A DNA stretch of 64,000 bases from Celerinatantimonas diazotrophica (GTDB lineage Bacteria > Pseudomonadota > Gammaproteobacteria > Enterobacterales > Celerinatantimonadaceae), in NCBI RefSeq assembly GCF_004339545.1, contig NZ_SMGD01000017.1, forward strand, positions 62,001 through 126,000, read 5' to 3'. How positions within the stretch are numbered: position 1 is the stretch's first letter; the number at the start of each line of letters is the position of its first letter. Of the stretch, positions 8,340 through 17,432 are shown piece after piece. The notes under the pieces were generated by a model that was given only the letters and a program-made list of their open reading frames with translations, did not search any database and had not been told where the DNA came from. The translations under genes and the position numbers were made by a program.

Positions 8340-10007
8340 TTATGGTCGAACTGTCACGAATTCAATTGGGCAAATTTCTGTAACGTTTTGATGGCCAAGG
8401 TAACAAACGGCGACGGGCTGATTTAATTTCATCAGTTGTTTGAGCCATAATAACTGGTTGTTTTGCAGTTTATCGTTGGGGCCTTTGACCTCTAACCAGC
8501 CATAATTGTGCTCATTCCAGATAAATAAGTCGGGCATACCGGCTCGGGTCAGGCGCAGGTCAAAGAGTTGATAGCGAAAAAGTTGCTGCCAAATGCGAGC
8601 CGGGATGTGCCAAAGAGCTGCTTCAAGCAAATTCTTTGGCAGAGCTTGCCAGTCAAATAGGGGGTTGGCAAATCCCTGTTTTTGTTGGTAGCGTTTTAAA
8701 ACTTGCTCAGGCCAACTGGCTGAGGTTATTTGATTGAGTAAGTCATCCAACATGGGTTGGCGTTTGTCACAAAAATCGCGGGCATGTAGATCCGCTGGGC
8801 CTGCCTGAAACGGATGAAAAAAGACGCCCTCGATCTCATCGTTAAATAACGCCGGCCAAATCGTCAGCGCCAGTATGCCGTTAATCAAGGCATTTTCGCA
8901 GTGTACCCCTTGCCAGCCTTGGGCGTTTAAAAGGACCAAAGCACTGGCTTCTGGGGCGTGTTCTATCACTGGGGCTGGCCAGTCAATGCGCTGATAGTTG
9001 ATATTTTCAGGTTCGGTTACCGGCTGTTTTAGCTTTTTGTGCAACCGATAAGCAAAATTCTGTGCAAATTGTTGCTCACTTAAATTGGCTGGCGCGGCCA
9101 ACATCGCATCGAGTTTTGCCAATGCTTGGGATGGGGCCAGTCCGGATAAAATCCGAACCTCGCGCTCGCGGCTAAAAATACTGTCGATGTCTCGGTACAG
9201 GGCCAGTGCTTCACTAAGTTGAGCACGGCGCTCGTATTCGCGTGCCAGCTTTTCTGTGAGCCGGACCATTCGCCTTAACAGGGCCGGATGATCTAGATTA
9301 GCGGGGATGCGCTGTAAGTATTCACCCACTGACCAATCGCCATTTTTAGGTTGGGTTTCTAATTCATCGGCAATTTCGCTAAGTTGCAGGGCCTGGTCTA
9401 TCTGCGCTCGGCTTTGATACAAACGGTTTTGTTGGTCGAGGCGATAGTGCTCATAACGGACCAGTTGCAGGTCTGAGAGCACAAAGTCAGTCAGACTTTG
9501 TCGAGTGTTATTAAAATACAATAAGTCAAAGAGCTTTAACCAGTGATTCTCAAGCAGTTGAATGATGGTAAATTTAAATCGAGGGATCGGTTGGTGGGCT
9601 AACTGCTCGATCAGGTCGGCTTTTTTAAGGCCGGTTAATTTTGGCTTTTCAGGACATTTTTTAAGCTGAGTTTTTAACTCACTAGCGGTTAATAGCTGAC
9701 CTAATATCTCCCAGTCCTGTGGCTGCGTACACTGAATAAGTGAATGCTCACTGAGTTGATCGATAGCGCTCGGAATATTGGCTATTTCCGGATAATTAAA
9801 TTTATCAGAACGAAACAGTTCACCCTTGCGGCAGAGCATTCGCACATATAGCTTTTGCGCATCGAGTGATAAGGAGCGCAGTGTTGCTAAGAGTTGTAAC
9901 TCTTGCTCAGTGAGTAGATCGTTGTAGCGTTCGACGACCCCTTCAACGAGCCGCCAAAAATTGGTGAGGTAGTAATCCGCCGGTAATTCTACAGATAAAT
10001 CAGTCAT
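8340..10007 (-). CDS. FAN1-like VRR-NUC nuclease
   Basis: Predicted structure-specific DNA nuclease of the bacterial FAN1 family (interstrand-crosslink and flap processing in characterised members), 555 residues. Seen: N-terminal helical region resembling the FAN1 DNA-binding (HTH/SAP-like) part, with LTGLKKADLIEQLA near residue 165; a tetratricopeptide-like helical middle (about 230-330); and a C-terminal VRR-NUC PD-(D/E)xK core with GMPDLFIWN (Asp 493), WLEVKGPND (Glu 506, Lys 508) and a following KLQNNQLLWL helix. All expected catalytic positions are present. It seems to be monocistronic or co-transcribed with the aspartoacylase gene 33 bases upstream. Confidence 0.87.
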   Translation of the reverse strand: MTDLSVELPADYYLTNFWRLVEGVVERYNDLLTEQELQLLATLRSLSLDAQKLYVRMLCRKGELFRSDKFNYPEIANIPSAIDQLSEHSLIQCTQPQDWEILGQLLTASELKTQLKKCPEKPKLTGLKKADLIEQLAHQPIPRFKFTIIQLLENHWLKLFDLLYFNNTRQSLTDFVLSDLQLVRYEHYRLDQQNRLYQSRAQIDQALQLSEIADELETQPKNGDWSVGEYLQRIPANLDHPALLRRMVRLTEKLAREYERRAQLSEALALYRDIDSIFSREREVRILSGLAPSQALAKLDAMLAAPANLSEQQFAQNFAYRLHKKLKQPVTEPENINYQRIDWPAPVIEHAPEASALVLLNAQGWQGVHCENALINGILALTIWPALFNDEIEGVFFHPFQAGPADLHARDFCDKRQPMLDDLLNQITSASWPEQVLKRYQQKQGFANPLFDWQALPKNLLEAALWHIPARIWQQLFRYQLFDLRLTRAGMPDLFIWNEHNYGWLEVKGPNDKLQNNQLLWLKQLMKLNQPVAVCYLGHQNVTEICPIEFVTVRP

Positions 10008-10040
10008 TCACTTGCGCCGAGTGAGCTCGACGCACAGCGA

Positions 10041-10955
10041 TTACTGGGTGCTATAAACGTCGATAGTCACTTTTTCTGAAAGAGACATTGCTAGGTTATT
10101 GTCATAATAAGCCGCTTCATTGATGAAGTTTGGATAAACCGTTTGTTCGCCTTGGTAAGGGATCACTTCGTCATCAAAGGTGATATACATTGGGTCACCT
10201 TTTTTCAGCGGTTTAAAATCGTTGCCTTCTAATGCCTGATGAACCATGCCGGCCCGCTCGCCGTTTTCATCCAGTGGAATTTTCACTTCTTCTATAAAGC
10301 GATAGGCTTCGACACTTTTAGGCAGTTCAGGCAGCTGGTCATTATTATACAGCTCTAGAAAATCGAGTATATGCCCGGTGAGTTCTTCCATCCACGCCAG
10401 CACATCATGGCGCAGACAACCTTGTGGCTGTGGCCCTACTTCGACAATGACGCCAAATTTGCCCATTGTGGCTAACAGATGGTGTTCATCTTTGCTTTTA
10501 TGATCTTCATCGCGAGAGATATTAACCTGCGGCATTTTGAGTTTCACGTAGCCTGCCATCAGGTTGTACATGGGGTGTTGTTGAACCAATAGTAGGCAGG
10601 GGCCCATGTTGCTGGTGGTGTTGTGAAGATCCAGCACAAAATCAAATTTAGGTTGCTCTTTACTACCTAAATACAAACTTAACGCTTTAGCGCGAGATTG
10701 TTCGTAATTGCCAAGGGTGGGATCGGCGAGCAGGTCGGTGCGAAACTGGCGGTTGAGATCCGCATCTAGATAACGTTTGTTGGCCGCAAAGGCTTTTGGA
10801 TTGGCTAGCAGTGTTTCAACATTCAGTGTGGGGCGAGAAATTTGCTCGGAATGTTTATGCCATTTTTTTAATAGATAAATTCCCGAAAATTCATTGCCAT
10901 GAGTGCCACCTAAGATGGCGACTGAGTTAATTTTTTCCACAAAACTTCTCTTCAT
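10041..10955 (-). CDS. Aspartoacylase
   Basis: Zinc amidohydrolase that deacylates N-acyl-aspartate, close to vertebrate aspartoacylase. Numbered from the ATG at 10955 (304 residues): GGTHGNE gives zinc ligands His19 and Glu22, DLNRQF the substrate Arg69, LDLHNTTSN the third ligand His111, and VEVGPQPQG the catalytic Glu172. Alignment with the family favours this ATG over an upstream TTG at 10988, though neither has a strong ribosome site. Bacterial aspartoacylases are less common than the AstE relatives; the TTSNMG context favours the former. Confidence 0.85.
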   Translation of the reverse strand: MKRSFVEKINSVAILGGTHGNEFSGIYLLKKWHKHSEQISRPTLNVETLLANPKAFAANKRYLDADLNRQFRTDLLADPTLGNYEQSRAKALSLYLGSKEQPKFDFVLDLHNTTSNMGPCLLLVQQHPMYNLMAGYVKLKMPQVNISRDEDHKSKDEHHLLATMGKFGVIVEVGPQPQGCLRHDVLAWMEELTGHILDFLELYNNDQLPELPKSVEAYRFIEEVKIPLDENGERAGMVHQALEGNDFKPLKKGDPMYITFDDEVIPYQGEQTVYPNFINEAAYYDNNLAMSLSEKVTIDVYSTQ

Positions 10956-11082
10956 TAACGAATCAATTACTTCAAAGCTTATGATCAATTGAACCGATGA
11001 ACAACCGCTTTTTATTCTTTTAAAATGAATTTATATTCACTAATCGTGTGGTTATAGGGTCGCGTTGCAATTGCCCGGCGAA

Positions 11083-11487
11083 TTATTTGCCGGGATCAAA
11101 ATCAGAATCACCAACCGATGGATAGACCGAGTGGATCTGTTCAATTCCTTCGATGTGGGCCAGTGCATGTAGCTGTTGAGTGCTCTCAAGGCCGATGGTG
11201 AGCAGTGGATAATTTTTTGAATGCGAGATTACGCTGGCTCCACTTTGGCGAATTTGTTCGAGTACAGCAGCTGAGTTTTCTTTCAGTAAGACACTGGCAA
11301 CAACGGGTTTAACAATATGCTCTTTCGCTCTTTTATGAAGTAGTATGGTGAGTAGCGGATCAATTTTTACGGCATGATTTGAGTGGTGTTGCGGGTCAGC
11401 TTGAGCGGTGCTGGTTAACACGAGAAACGTGAACGGGAATAAGGCCAGAAACATGAGTGATATTTTGTAGCGGTGAATATTCATCAT
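11083..11487 (-). CDS. Exported protein resembling a subtilase propeptide
   Basis: 134 residues with a signal peptide (MMNIHRYKISLMFLALFPFT..STAQADP) and a likely AQA cleavage site. The mature part holds VVASVLLKENSAAVLEQIRQ, ASVISHSKNYPLLTIGL and LHALAHIEGIEQIHSVYPS. That beta-alpha-beta plan is like the I9/subtilisin propeptide domain that precedes secreted serine proteases. No protease domain follows and no protease gene is next to it, so it may be a free-standing inhibitor or chaperone. The family match is by eye only. Confidence 0.55.
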   Translation of the reverse strand: MMNIHRYKISLMFLALFPFTFLVLTSTAQADPQHHSNHAVKIDPLLTILLHKRAKEHIVKPVVASVLLKENSAAVLEQIRQSGASVISHSKNYPLLTIGLESTQQLHALAHIEGIEQIHSVYPSVGDSDFDPGK

Positions 11488-11680
11488 TGTGCCCCTGTAT
11501 TGGTTATGAGCCGTTTAATTTTATTTTCAAATGGCCAGTATGATGCAGGCTGACCCTATTATTATTAGGTTGTTACTCGCTTGTAGAAATTGACTGACTA
11601 GTTGTATGGTGCATAATAATCACTCGCTATTTTAAAGCCGCATCCTTTGATTATTCAATACTGCACAGGAAAAAGACTCT

Positions 11681-12244
11681 ATGTTAACGCTTAATCCAAA
11701 ACAAACCGCTTTAGTTTTAATCGATTTACAAAAAGGAATTTTGGCTAAGCAAACCGCCCCCTATAGCTCTGATGCCGTTTTACAAAAAGGTAAGGATCTG
11801 GCTGAAAAATTTAGAAATGCGGGAGCTCCGGTTGTGTTAGTGCATGTAGGCTGGAATGCGCAATTTTCTGATGCCCCTCAAGGGAACGCCGATCAAGCTG
11901 CGGCCCATCCTGACGGAGGGTTACCTGAAGGCTGGATGGATTTTGCGGATGGGTTACAACAAGAAGGTGATCTCGTTGTCCTTAAACACCAGTGGGGAGC
12001 CTTTACGGGGACAGGCTTGGATCTGCAATTACGCCGTCGCGGTATCGATACAATTGTGATTGGTGGTGTGGCAACGAACATAGGGGTTGAATCAACGGTT
12101 CGTCATGGTTGGGAATTAAACTACAACATGGTGGTGGTTGAAGACGCTTGTGCCACATTTGCCGCCGATCAACATAAAATGTCGATGGATGTGATTTTTC
12201 CGCGCATTGCCAACGTTGTCACCAGTCACGATCTGGCGTTATAA
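11681..12244 (+). CDS. Isochorismatase-family protein, YecD-like
   Basis: 187-residue cysteine-hydrolase-fold protein. Seen: the Asp15 of LIDLQKG, Lys102 of LKHQWGAF, and VATNIGVEST at 130-139, where Gly135 occupies the usual nucleophilic Cys position. The same Cys-to-Gly change occurs in E. coli YecD, which this protein resembles throughout, so the protein is intact but probably lacks classical amidase activity. A rho-independent terminator follows. Substrate unknown. Confidence 0.85.
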   Translation: MLTLNPKQTALVLIDLQKGILAKQTAPYSSDAVLQKGKDLAEKFRNAGAPVVLVHVGWNAQFSDAPQGNADQAAAHPDGGLPEGWMDFADGLQQEGDLVVLKHQWGAFTGTGLDLQLRRRGIDTIVIGGVATNIGVESTVRHGWELNYNMVVVEDACATFAADQHKMSMDVIFPRIANVVTSHDLAL

Positions 12245-12280
12245 GCACAGCGCTTGGCTATAAAGGTTTTATATCAGGTG

Positions 12281-12318
12281 AATGCCAGTTAAGTTAAATT
12301 GACTGGCATTTTCTTTTA
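12281..12318 (+). terminator. Rho-independent terminator after the YecD-like gene
   Basis: AATGCCAGT (12281-12289) pairs with ACTGGCATT (12302-12310), followed by TTCTTTTAT. It begins 37 bases past the stop codon. Confidence 0.75.
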
Positions 12319-12354
12319 TAGGCCTTTAGCAATGGGTAAAGTGCTGTTGGTTGT

Positions 12355-12943
12355 CCCGGCATTCACTTCGCTACTGCTGGGCTCTGATGGGTAAGGTGTT
12401 GTGGATTGTCCCGGCATCCGCTTCGCTACTGCCGGGCTACGCTGGGCAAAGTGTTGTTGGTTATCCCGACATTCACTTCGCTACTGCTGGGCTCTGATGG
12501 GTAAGGTGTTGTGGATTGTCCCGGCATCCGCTTCGCTACTGCCGGGCTACGCTGGGCAAAGTGCTGTTGGTTATCCCGGCATTCACTTCGCTACTGCTGG
12601 GCTCTGATGGGCAAGGTGTTGTGGATTGTCCCGGCATTCACTTCGCTACTGCCAGGCTACGATGGGCAAGGTGTTTGTTGTTGGTTATCCCGGCATTCAC
12701 TTCGCTACTGCCGGGCTACGATAGGCAAGGTGTTGTGGATTGCCCCGGCATCCGCTTCGCTACTGCCGGGCTACGCTGGGCAAGGAGCTGTGGATTGTCC
12801 CGGCATCCGCTTCGCTACTGCCGGGCTACGATGGGCTAAGTGTCGTGGATTGTCCCGGCATCCGCTTCGCTAGTGCTGGGCTACGCTGGGCAAAGTGCTG
12901 TTGGTTATCCCGGCATTCACTTCGTTACTGCCGGGCTACGATG
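12355..12943. repeat. Tandem array of eleven 55-bp REP-like units
   Basis: Eleven imperfect units start at 12355, 12410, 12465, 12520, 12575, 12630, 12689, 12744, 12799, 12854 and 12909. The period is 55 bp (one of 59). Each has a hairpin: CCCGGCAT, loop (CCG or TCA)CTTCGCTAC, then TGCCGGG. Read on the minus strand most units begin GTAGCCCGGCAGTAGCGAAG, i.e. a GTAG tetranucleotide before a GC hairpin, as in bacterial REP sequences. Units come in two subtypes (TCA-loop and CCG-loop) that alternate at the left end, giving a 110-bp higher-order repeat. No REP-associated transposase lies in the window. Confidence 0.85.
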
Positions 12944-12968
12944 TGATAGCGTTCGGGCGAAGTTGCTT

Positions 12969-13778
12969 TTATTCAGATTTTTCTGAATCCGAAGAACGAT
13001 TTGGTACGCTTTGCATGGCTAGTTTTTTTAGCACCTGGCCTGCGGCGATCATGCCAAACGATGCAGTGACATGCGTTGCGGCGCCAAACCCACCAGAACA
13101 GTTCATCCGCATACTGCCATCGGTATTTTTGGTGCTACAGATTTCGCCATTATTATCTGGATAGATTAACTGTTCAGTAGAGAACACGCATTCAATGCCA
13201 AATTTACGTTTGGGGTTTTTACTGAAATTGTAACGGCGTCTTAATTCGCTTCGCACTTTTGAAGCCAATGGATCTTGAATTGTTTTGGCTAAGTCGGCCA
13301 CTTTGATCTGAGTTGGATCGATCTGTCCGCCCGCACCCCCCACGGTGATTACCTTAATTTTGTTGCGTTTACAGTGGGCCAGCAGTGCTGTTTTAGCTTT
13401 AACACTGTCAATCGCATCAATCACATAATCAAACCGGTTATCTATATACTCCGATACATTATCAGCGGTAATAAAGTCATCGATAATGGCGCATTTCGCC
13501 TCAGGGTTAATCTGTAGGATTCGCGCTTGAATGACGTCGGTTTTTGGCTGACCGATGGTGGTAGTGAGTGTATGCAATTGGCGATTGGTATTGGTGACGC
13601 AGACATCGTCTAAATCAACAAGAGTGATCTGACCGATGCCGCTGCGTGCCAGAGCCTCCGCTGCCCATGAGCCGACGCCACCGATCCCGATGACGCAGAC
13701 ATGGCTTGCTTGAAATTGTTCTAAAGCTCGATTGCCGTAAAGTCGTGCAATTCCACCAAAACGTTGTTGATATGACAT
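12969..13778 (-). CDS. tcdA: tRNA threonylcarbamoyladenosine dehydratase
   Basis: E1-like enzyme that uses ATP to cyclise t6A37 of ANN-decoding tRNAs to ct6A; formerly CsdL/YgdL. 269 residues, usual length. Seen: N-terminal RFGGIARLYG, nucleotide-binding GIGGVGSWAAEALARSGIG (about 33-51), DLDDVCVTNTNRQ, and the late CSGGFGAATHVTASFG. The C terminus is short and charged. The gene's end abuts the REP-like array. Confidence 0.95.
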   Translation of the reverse strand: MSYQQRFGGIARLYGNRALEQFQASHVCVIGIGGVGSWAAEALARSGIGQITLVDLDDVCVTNTNRQLHTLTTTIGQPKTDVIQARILQINPEAKCAIIDDFITADNVSEYIDNRFDYVIDAIDSVKAKTALLAHCKRNKIKVITVGGAGGQIDPTQIKVADLAKTIQDPLASKVRSELRRRYNFSKNPKRKFGIECVFSTEQLIYPDNNGEICSTKNTDGSMRMNCSGGFGAATHVTASFGMIAAGQVLKKLAMQSVPNRSSDSEKSE

Positions 13779-13850
13779 GAGCGTTATCTATAAAAAGTTA
13801 ATTATAACATTTAAAATGCGTTATAAAAGTTTAACTATACGATGGAATAG

Positions 13851-15233
13851 TTATTTACTATCTATGACTGCTATTTTAACCGTATCATCCTTAAAAAGGA
13901 CCTTATGTGGAATATTTAGATGTTTATTAATATCATAAACAGTAATGTAATGTCCTGGCTGTATTTTTGTTATTCGTGAATATTTTCCGGATAAAAAGTA
14001 GTTTATAGCAGAGCGATTATAGTCACCAGTTAATAGGCTGAAGTCAACTAAAATAGGCAAATGAGATTGTTTACTTATTCTTGGTAGTAAACTTAAATGG
14101 TTGTATGTGGGTTTGGATAGAGGTGATGGACTCCAAGCGATGACACACAGAAAAATAATTGGAATGACTTTAATAAGGTTTCTGTAATTAAAACCTAATT
14201 TTTTAACGACATGATGTAAGCCATATGCAGTAAATAGATTCGCAGTTAGGTAGAATTCAAACATGTATCGCTCATCTCTTGTCGTTATGAAATGAATAAT
14301 TATGAAGTTGAATATTGTGCTAATGACTACCACTTTTAAACCGATAGAATCGAAATTTGCTCTTTCTTTATAAAATTTATAACAACCATAAATAAAAAAT
14401 GGGAGGTAATAAAAATAATCTCTTAGCATTAGTTTTATATACTGATATATAGGCATTGCATCATAATGTGTACCTACGGTATTGCTTGCATTGCCTGCGA
14501 GCCTATCAATTGATTGACTGACAAAGAATACGTGGAAGAAGTCACTATGCAAAGAGATATAAACATACCACCAACCACTAATTAAAATTCCAGCCAATAT
14601 AGCTAAAATATAGTAATAAAATGTTTTTAGATTATATTTTTCTTTTGAAAATATAAAAAATAGGGCTGTGATAGGAATAGGAACTAAACCTAAAAACCCT
14701 TTTGCCAAAATTCCTCCACCGATACCTAATGCAAATAAAGCAAGATAAGCGATTTTATTTTTGTTTAAATAATGAATGAATCCAATTAAAGAAATCAAAA
14801 TGAAAAATGAAGTTAAACTTTCCATCTTTAATGAATGTGTATGCTTGTAAATAACAAACGTAGAATTCATACAAAATAGAGCTAAAAAGGATAAGTTTGA
14901 TTCTTTAAATATTATTTTGAATAAATGATATGCAGCTATATTCATCAATATAGCATTAAACATGGCTGATATCTGTATTGCATATGGTGACGAGCCAAAT
15001 ATTTTTATAAAAAATGCTACGATCCAGAATAATAGCGGAGGTTTATTCAAATAGATATTATCATTGAGGTGTAAAATGAAATATGACTTATATAGCAATA
15101 TATTTTTAGCAATGTCTGCATACATAACACTATCAAGGCGGAGCCCACTATGTAATGCGTTACCACCATATAGGACCGCTGAGAAAAATATAACTAATAA
15201 GTAATTTATTATTTTTTTATCTGAATTTTGCAT
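13851..15233 (-). CDS. GT39/ArnT-like membrane glycosyltransferase
   Basis: 460-residue polytopic membrane protein with roughly eleven hydrophobic segments. Seen: the early acidic-rich periplasmic loop with LRLDSVMYADIAKNIL, then NKPPLLFWIVAF, which match the GT-C/PMT_2 pattern (catalytic Asp in the first loop, conserved KPPL). Such enzymes move sugars from polyprenyl-phosphate donors to lipid A, glycans or proteins at the periplasmic face. The gene is strikingly AT-rich compared with tcdA and ilvC on either side, and no other glycan gene is nearby, so horizontal acquisition is likely. Acceptor unknown. Confidence 0.8.
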   Translation of the reverse strand: MQNSDKKIINYLLVIFFSAVLYGGNALHSGLRLDSVMYADIAKNILLYKSYFILHLNDNIYLNKPPLLFWIVAFFIKIFGSSPYAIQISAMFNAILMNIAAYHLFKIIFKESNLSFLALFCMNSTFVIYKHTHSLKMESLTSFFILISLIGFIHYLNKNKIAYLALFALGIGGGILAKGFLGLVPIPITALFFIFSKEKYNLKTFYYYILAILAGILISGWWYVYISLHSDFFHVFFVSQSIDRLAGNASNTVGTHYDAMPIYQYIKLMLRDYFYYLPFFIYGCYKFYKERANFDSIGLKVVVISTIFNFIIIHFITTRDERYMFEFYLTANLFTAYGLHHVVKKLGFNYRNLIKVIPIIFLCVIAWSPSPLSKPTYNHLSLLPRISKQSHLPILVDFSLLTGDYNRSAINYFLSGKYSRITKIQPGHYITVYDINKHLNIPHKVLFKDDTVKIAVIDSK

Positions 15234-15816
15234 GTTTTTATTTGTTAATTATTGGGCAGTAATTTTATGAATTTTGATGGTGAGGATGTGTTTTATACCT
15301 TTAGATAATCTATTTGTCAATATTTTTATTAGGCTGTATTAGGAGGCTAAACATATTGAATAAGCTGAACTTATAAGATTTTCTATGATTAAAACAGGCT
15401 GATTTTAGTTAGTATTTTTAGCATGAAGATACAGGTCTGATATAAAGTTAAAAGCGAATAGCAATAATATTTAAGCCTTGTTTAGAGGCGCTTCAACGAG
15501 TTCTGTTGGACAGATAATGGATGGCTTATATTAATGATTTTATCATTATATCTGGTTGTTAAATAGTACAGTAACACTCATAAAGAGGTGTGGAGGAGAC
15601 TAACTGCTGAAAGTAGTATGTGATGTTGGGTAAATTAAAAGAGGCAACTGCCATGAGTTATTAGCAGTGAACAGCAAAGAGAATCAACTATTACCCTATT
15701 AGAATTGGGCGTTTCTGTCTCTTAAATGGCCAAAAATTTTAGGGAAAAGCAGCCATTTTTTACAACAATGGCTGCTTGATCTAAGAGCTGTATGGTTCTC
15801 GAAGTTTAATTCGAGA
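15234..15816. other. AT-rich gene-free region
   Basis: 583 bases between the glycosyltransferase start and the ilvC stop. No open frame of note on either strand, and no repeat I can see. Its composition resembles the glycosyltransferase gene, suggesting that it came in with it. The ilvC terminator is at its right end. Confidence 0.5.
15743..15777 (-). terminator. Terminator of ilvC
   Basis: On the minus strand AAGCAGCCATT pairs with AATGGCTGCTT (15767-15777 and 15747-15757), followed by TTTTCCC; 40 bases beyond the ilvC stop. Confidence 0.75.
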
Positions 15817-17298
15817 TTAGCTATTTGCGACTAACCGTTTCATGTCGGTCATATAGCTACGCAATTTATAACCAACTTTTTCAACGGGATGGTTGCGAAT
15901 GGCTTGGTTCACTTCAATCAAGCGCATATTATCAACTGTTGTGTCCGTCCATTTAACATCTGCACCGATGACATCTGAATCTAAGCCATTGACTAAGTCG
16001 CGCAGCAGCGGAACGGCTGCATGAGAGAATAAGTAACAGCCATATTCTGCCGTATCTGAGATGACGACATTCATTTCGTACAGACGTTTACGGGCAATGG
16101 TGTTGGCAATCAGTGGAACTTCATGGAGGGATTCATAATAAGCCGATTCAGCAATGATCCCAGAGGCAGTCATTGTATCAAACGCCAGTTCAACACCCGC
16201 TTTAACAAAAGCAACGAGTAAAGTGGCTTTATCGAAGTATTCCTGTTCGCTGATCTGAACATCTGACTGAGGCGCATTTTCAAATCCACATTGGCCGGTT
16301 TCTTCACGCCAGTTCAGCAGATCGACATCGCCTTTGTCCCAGTCGGCCATCATGGTCGCTGAGAATTTGCCTTCAATAATGTCATCCATATGTTTTTGGA
16401 AAAGCGGTGTCATCAGCTCTTTAAACTGTTCTGAAAGGTCAAAACATTTAATTTTGGCAGGGTTTGACAAGCGATCCAGCATGTTGGTGATCCCACCATG
16501 TTTGAGCGCTTCGGTAATGGTTTCCCAGCCATATTGAATCAGTTTAGCGGCATAACCTGGGTCGGTGCCTTCTGCGACCATTTTATCGTAAGCCAAAATA
16601 GAACCAGTTTGCAGCAGACCACACAGAATTGTCTGTTCACCCATCAAGTCAGATTTTACTTCAGCCACAAAAGATGATTCCAACACCCCGGCGCGGTCAG
16701 CACCTGTTGCACTGGCATACGCTTTGGCAATTTCCAGACCGTTCCCATTTGGGTCGTTTTCTGGGTGAACGGCAATCAGTGTTGGTACGCCAAAGCCACG
16801 TTTGTACTCTTCACGGACTTCAGTCCCTGGGCATTTGGGCGCAACCATCACAACGGTGATATCAGGGCGAATCTGCATGCCGACTTCAACGATGTTAAGC
16901 CCGTGAGAGTAGGCTAAAACAGCGTCTTTTTTCATCAATGGCATCACTTTGCCAACCACATCTGAGTGCTGTTTATCTGGGGTCAGGTTCAATACCATAT
17001 CGGCATCGGGAATCAACTGTTCGTAAGTCCCAACAGTGAAGCCATTTTCAGTGGCTTGAATATACGATTTACGTTTTTGCTCAATGGCTTGCTCACGCAG
17101 TGCATAAGAAATGTTGAGTCCTGAGTCACGCATGTTCAGGCCCTGGTTTAAACCTTGAGCGCCACATCCGACGATCACAATTTTCCAGTCGCGAATCAGG
17201 CTACAGCCATCGGCGAATTCGCTACGTGCCATGAAACGGCATTTTCCTAATTGGGCTAATTTCTGACGCAAAGTAAGGGTATTAAAATAATTGGCCAT
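15817..17298 (-). CDS. ilvC: Ketol-acid reductoisomerase, class II
   Basis: NADPH- and Mg-dependent isomeroreductase of isoleucine/valine synthesis. 493 residues, the long class II form with a duplicated knotted C-terminal domain. Seen: Rossmann motif [18 protein letters not shown], the basic NADP-selecting segment [17 protein letters not shown], and metal-binding [11 protein letters not shown] and EYGCYLFSH regions. Divergent from ilvY, with a candidate IlvY operator between them. Confidence 0.97.
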   Translation of the reverse strand: MANYFNTLTLRQKLAQLGKCRFMARSEFADGCSLIRDWKIVIVGCGAQGLNQGLNMRDSGLNISYALREQAIEQKRKSYIQATENGFTVGTYEQLIPDADMVLNLTPDKQHSDVVGKVMPLMKKDAVLAYSHGLNIVEVGMQIRPDITVVMVAPKCPGTEVREEYKRGFGVPTLIAVHPENDPNGNGLEIAKAYASATGADRAGVLESSFVAEVKSDLMGEQTILCGLLQTGSILAYDKMVAEGTDPGYAAKLIQYGWETITEALKHGGITNMLDRLSNPAKIKCFDLSEQFKELMTPLFQKHMDDIIEGKFSATMMADWDKGDVDLLNWREETGQCGFENAPQSDVQISEQEYFDKATLLVAFVKAGVELAFDTMTASGIIAESAYYESLHEVPLIANTIARKRLYEMNVVISDTAEYGCYLFSHAAVPLLRDLVNGLDSDVIGADVKWTDTTVDNMRLIEVNQAIRNHPVEKVGYKLRSYMTDMKRLVANS

Positions 17299-17393
17299 GT
17301 GTGTTGCTCTCCAAATCTGATCAGTGAGTCATTGTTATCTGTTCAATATAAAAGCTAGGATCTATTGCGTAAAATGATATATTCGAAATATCG

Positions 17394-17412
17394 TATTGCA
17401 AAAAATGCAATA
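17394..17412. promoter_or_regulatory. Candidate IlvY operator
   Basis: TATTGCA, five A bases, TGCAATA: a perfect inverted repeat 20 bases before the ilvY ATG. It has the ATTGCA/TGCAAT arms expected of IlvY sites in gammaproteobacteria (recalled, not searched). A second palindromic stretch, GATATATTCGAAATATC, lies immediately to the left (17376-17392). IlvY would autoregulate and activate ilvC when acetolactate or acetohydroxybutyrate binds. Confidence 0.6.
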
Positions 17413-17432
17413 CAGTCGGAATGAGATGAATT

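Noticed and set aside
12355..12943. The array as a CRISPR
   Set aside because: The whole 55-bp unit is repeated; there are no short conserved repeats separated by unique spacers, and no cas genes in the window.
12401..12946. Overlapping frames inside the 55-bp array
   Set aside because: They are translations of the tandem repeat in different frames; repetitive, without ribosome sites or known homology.
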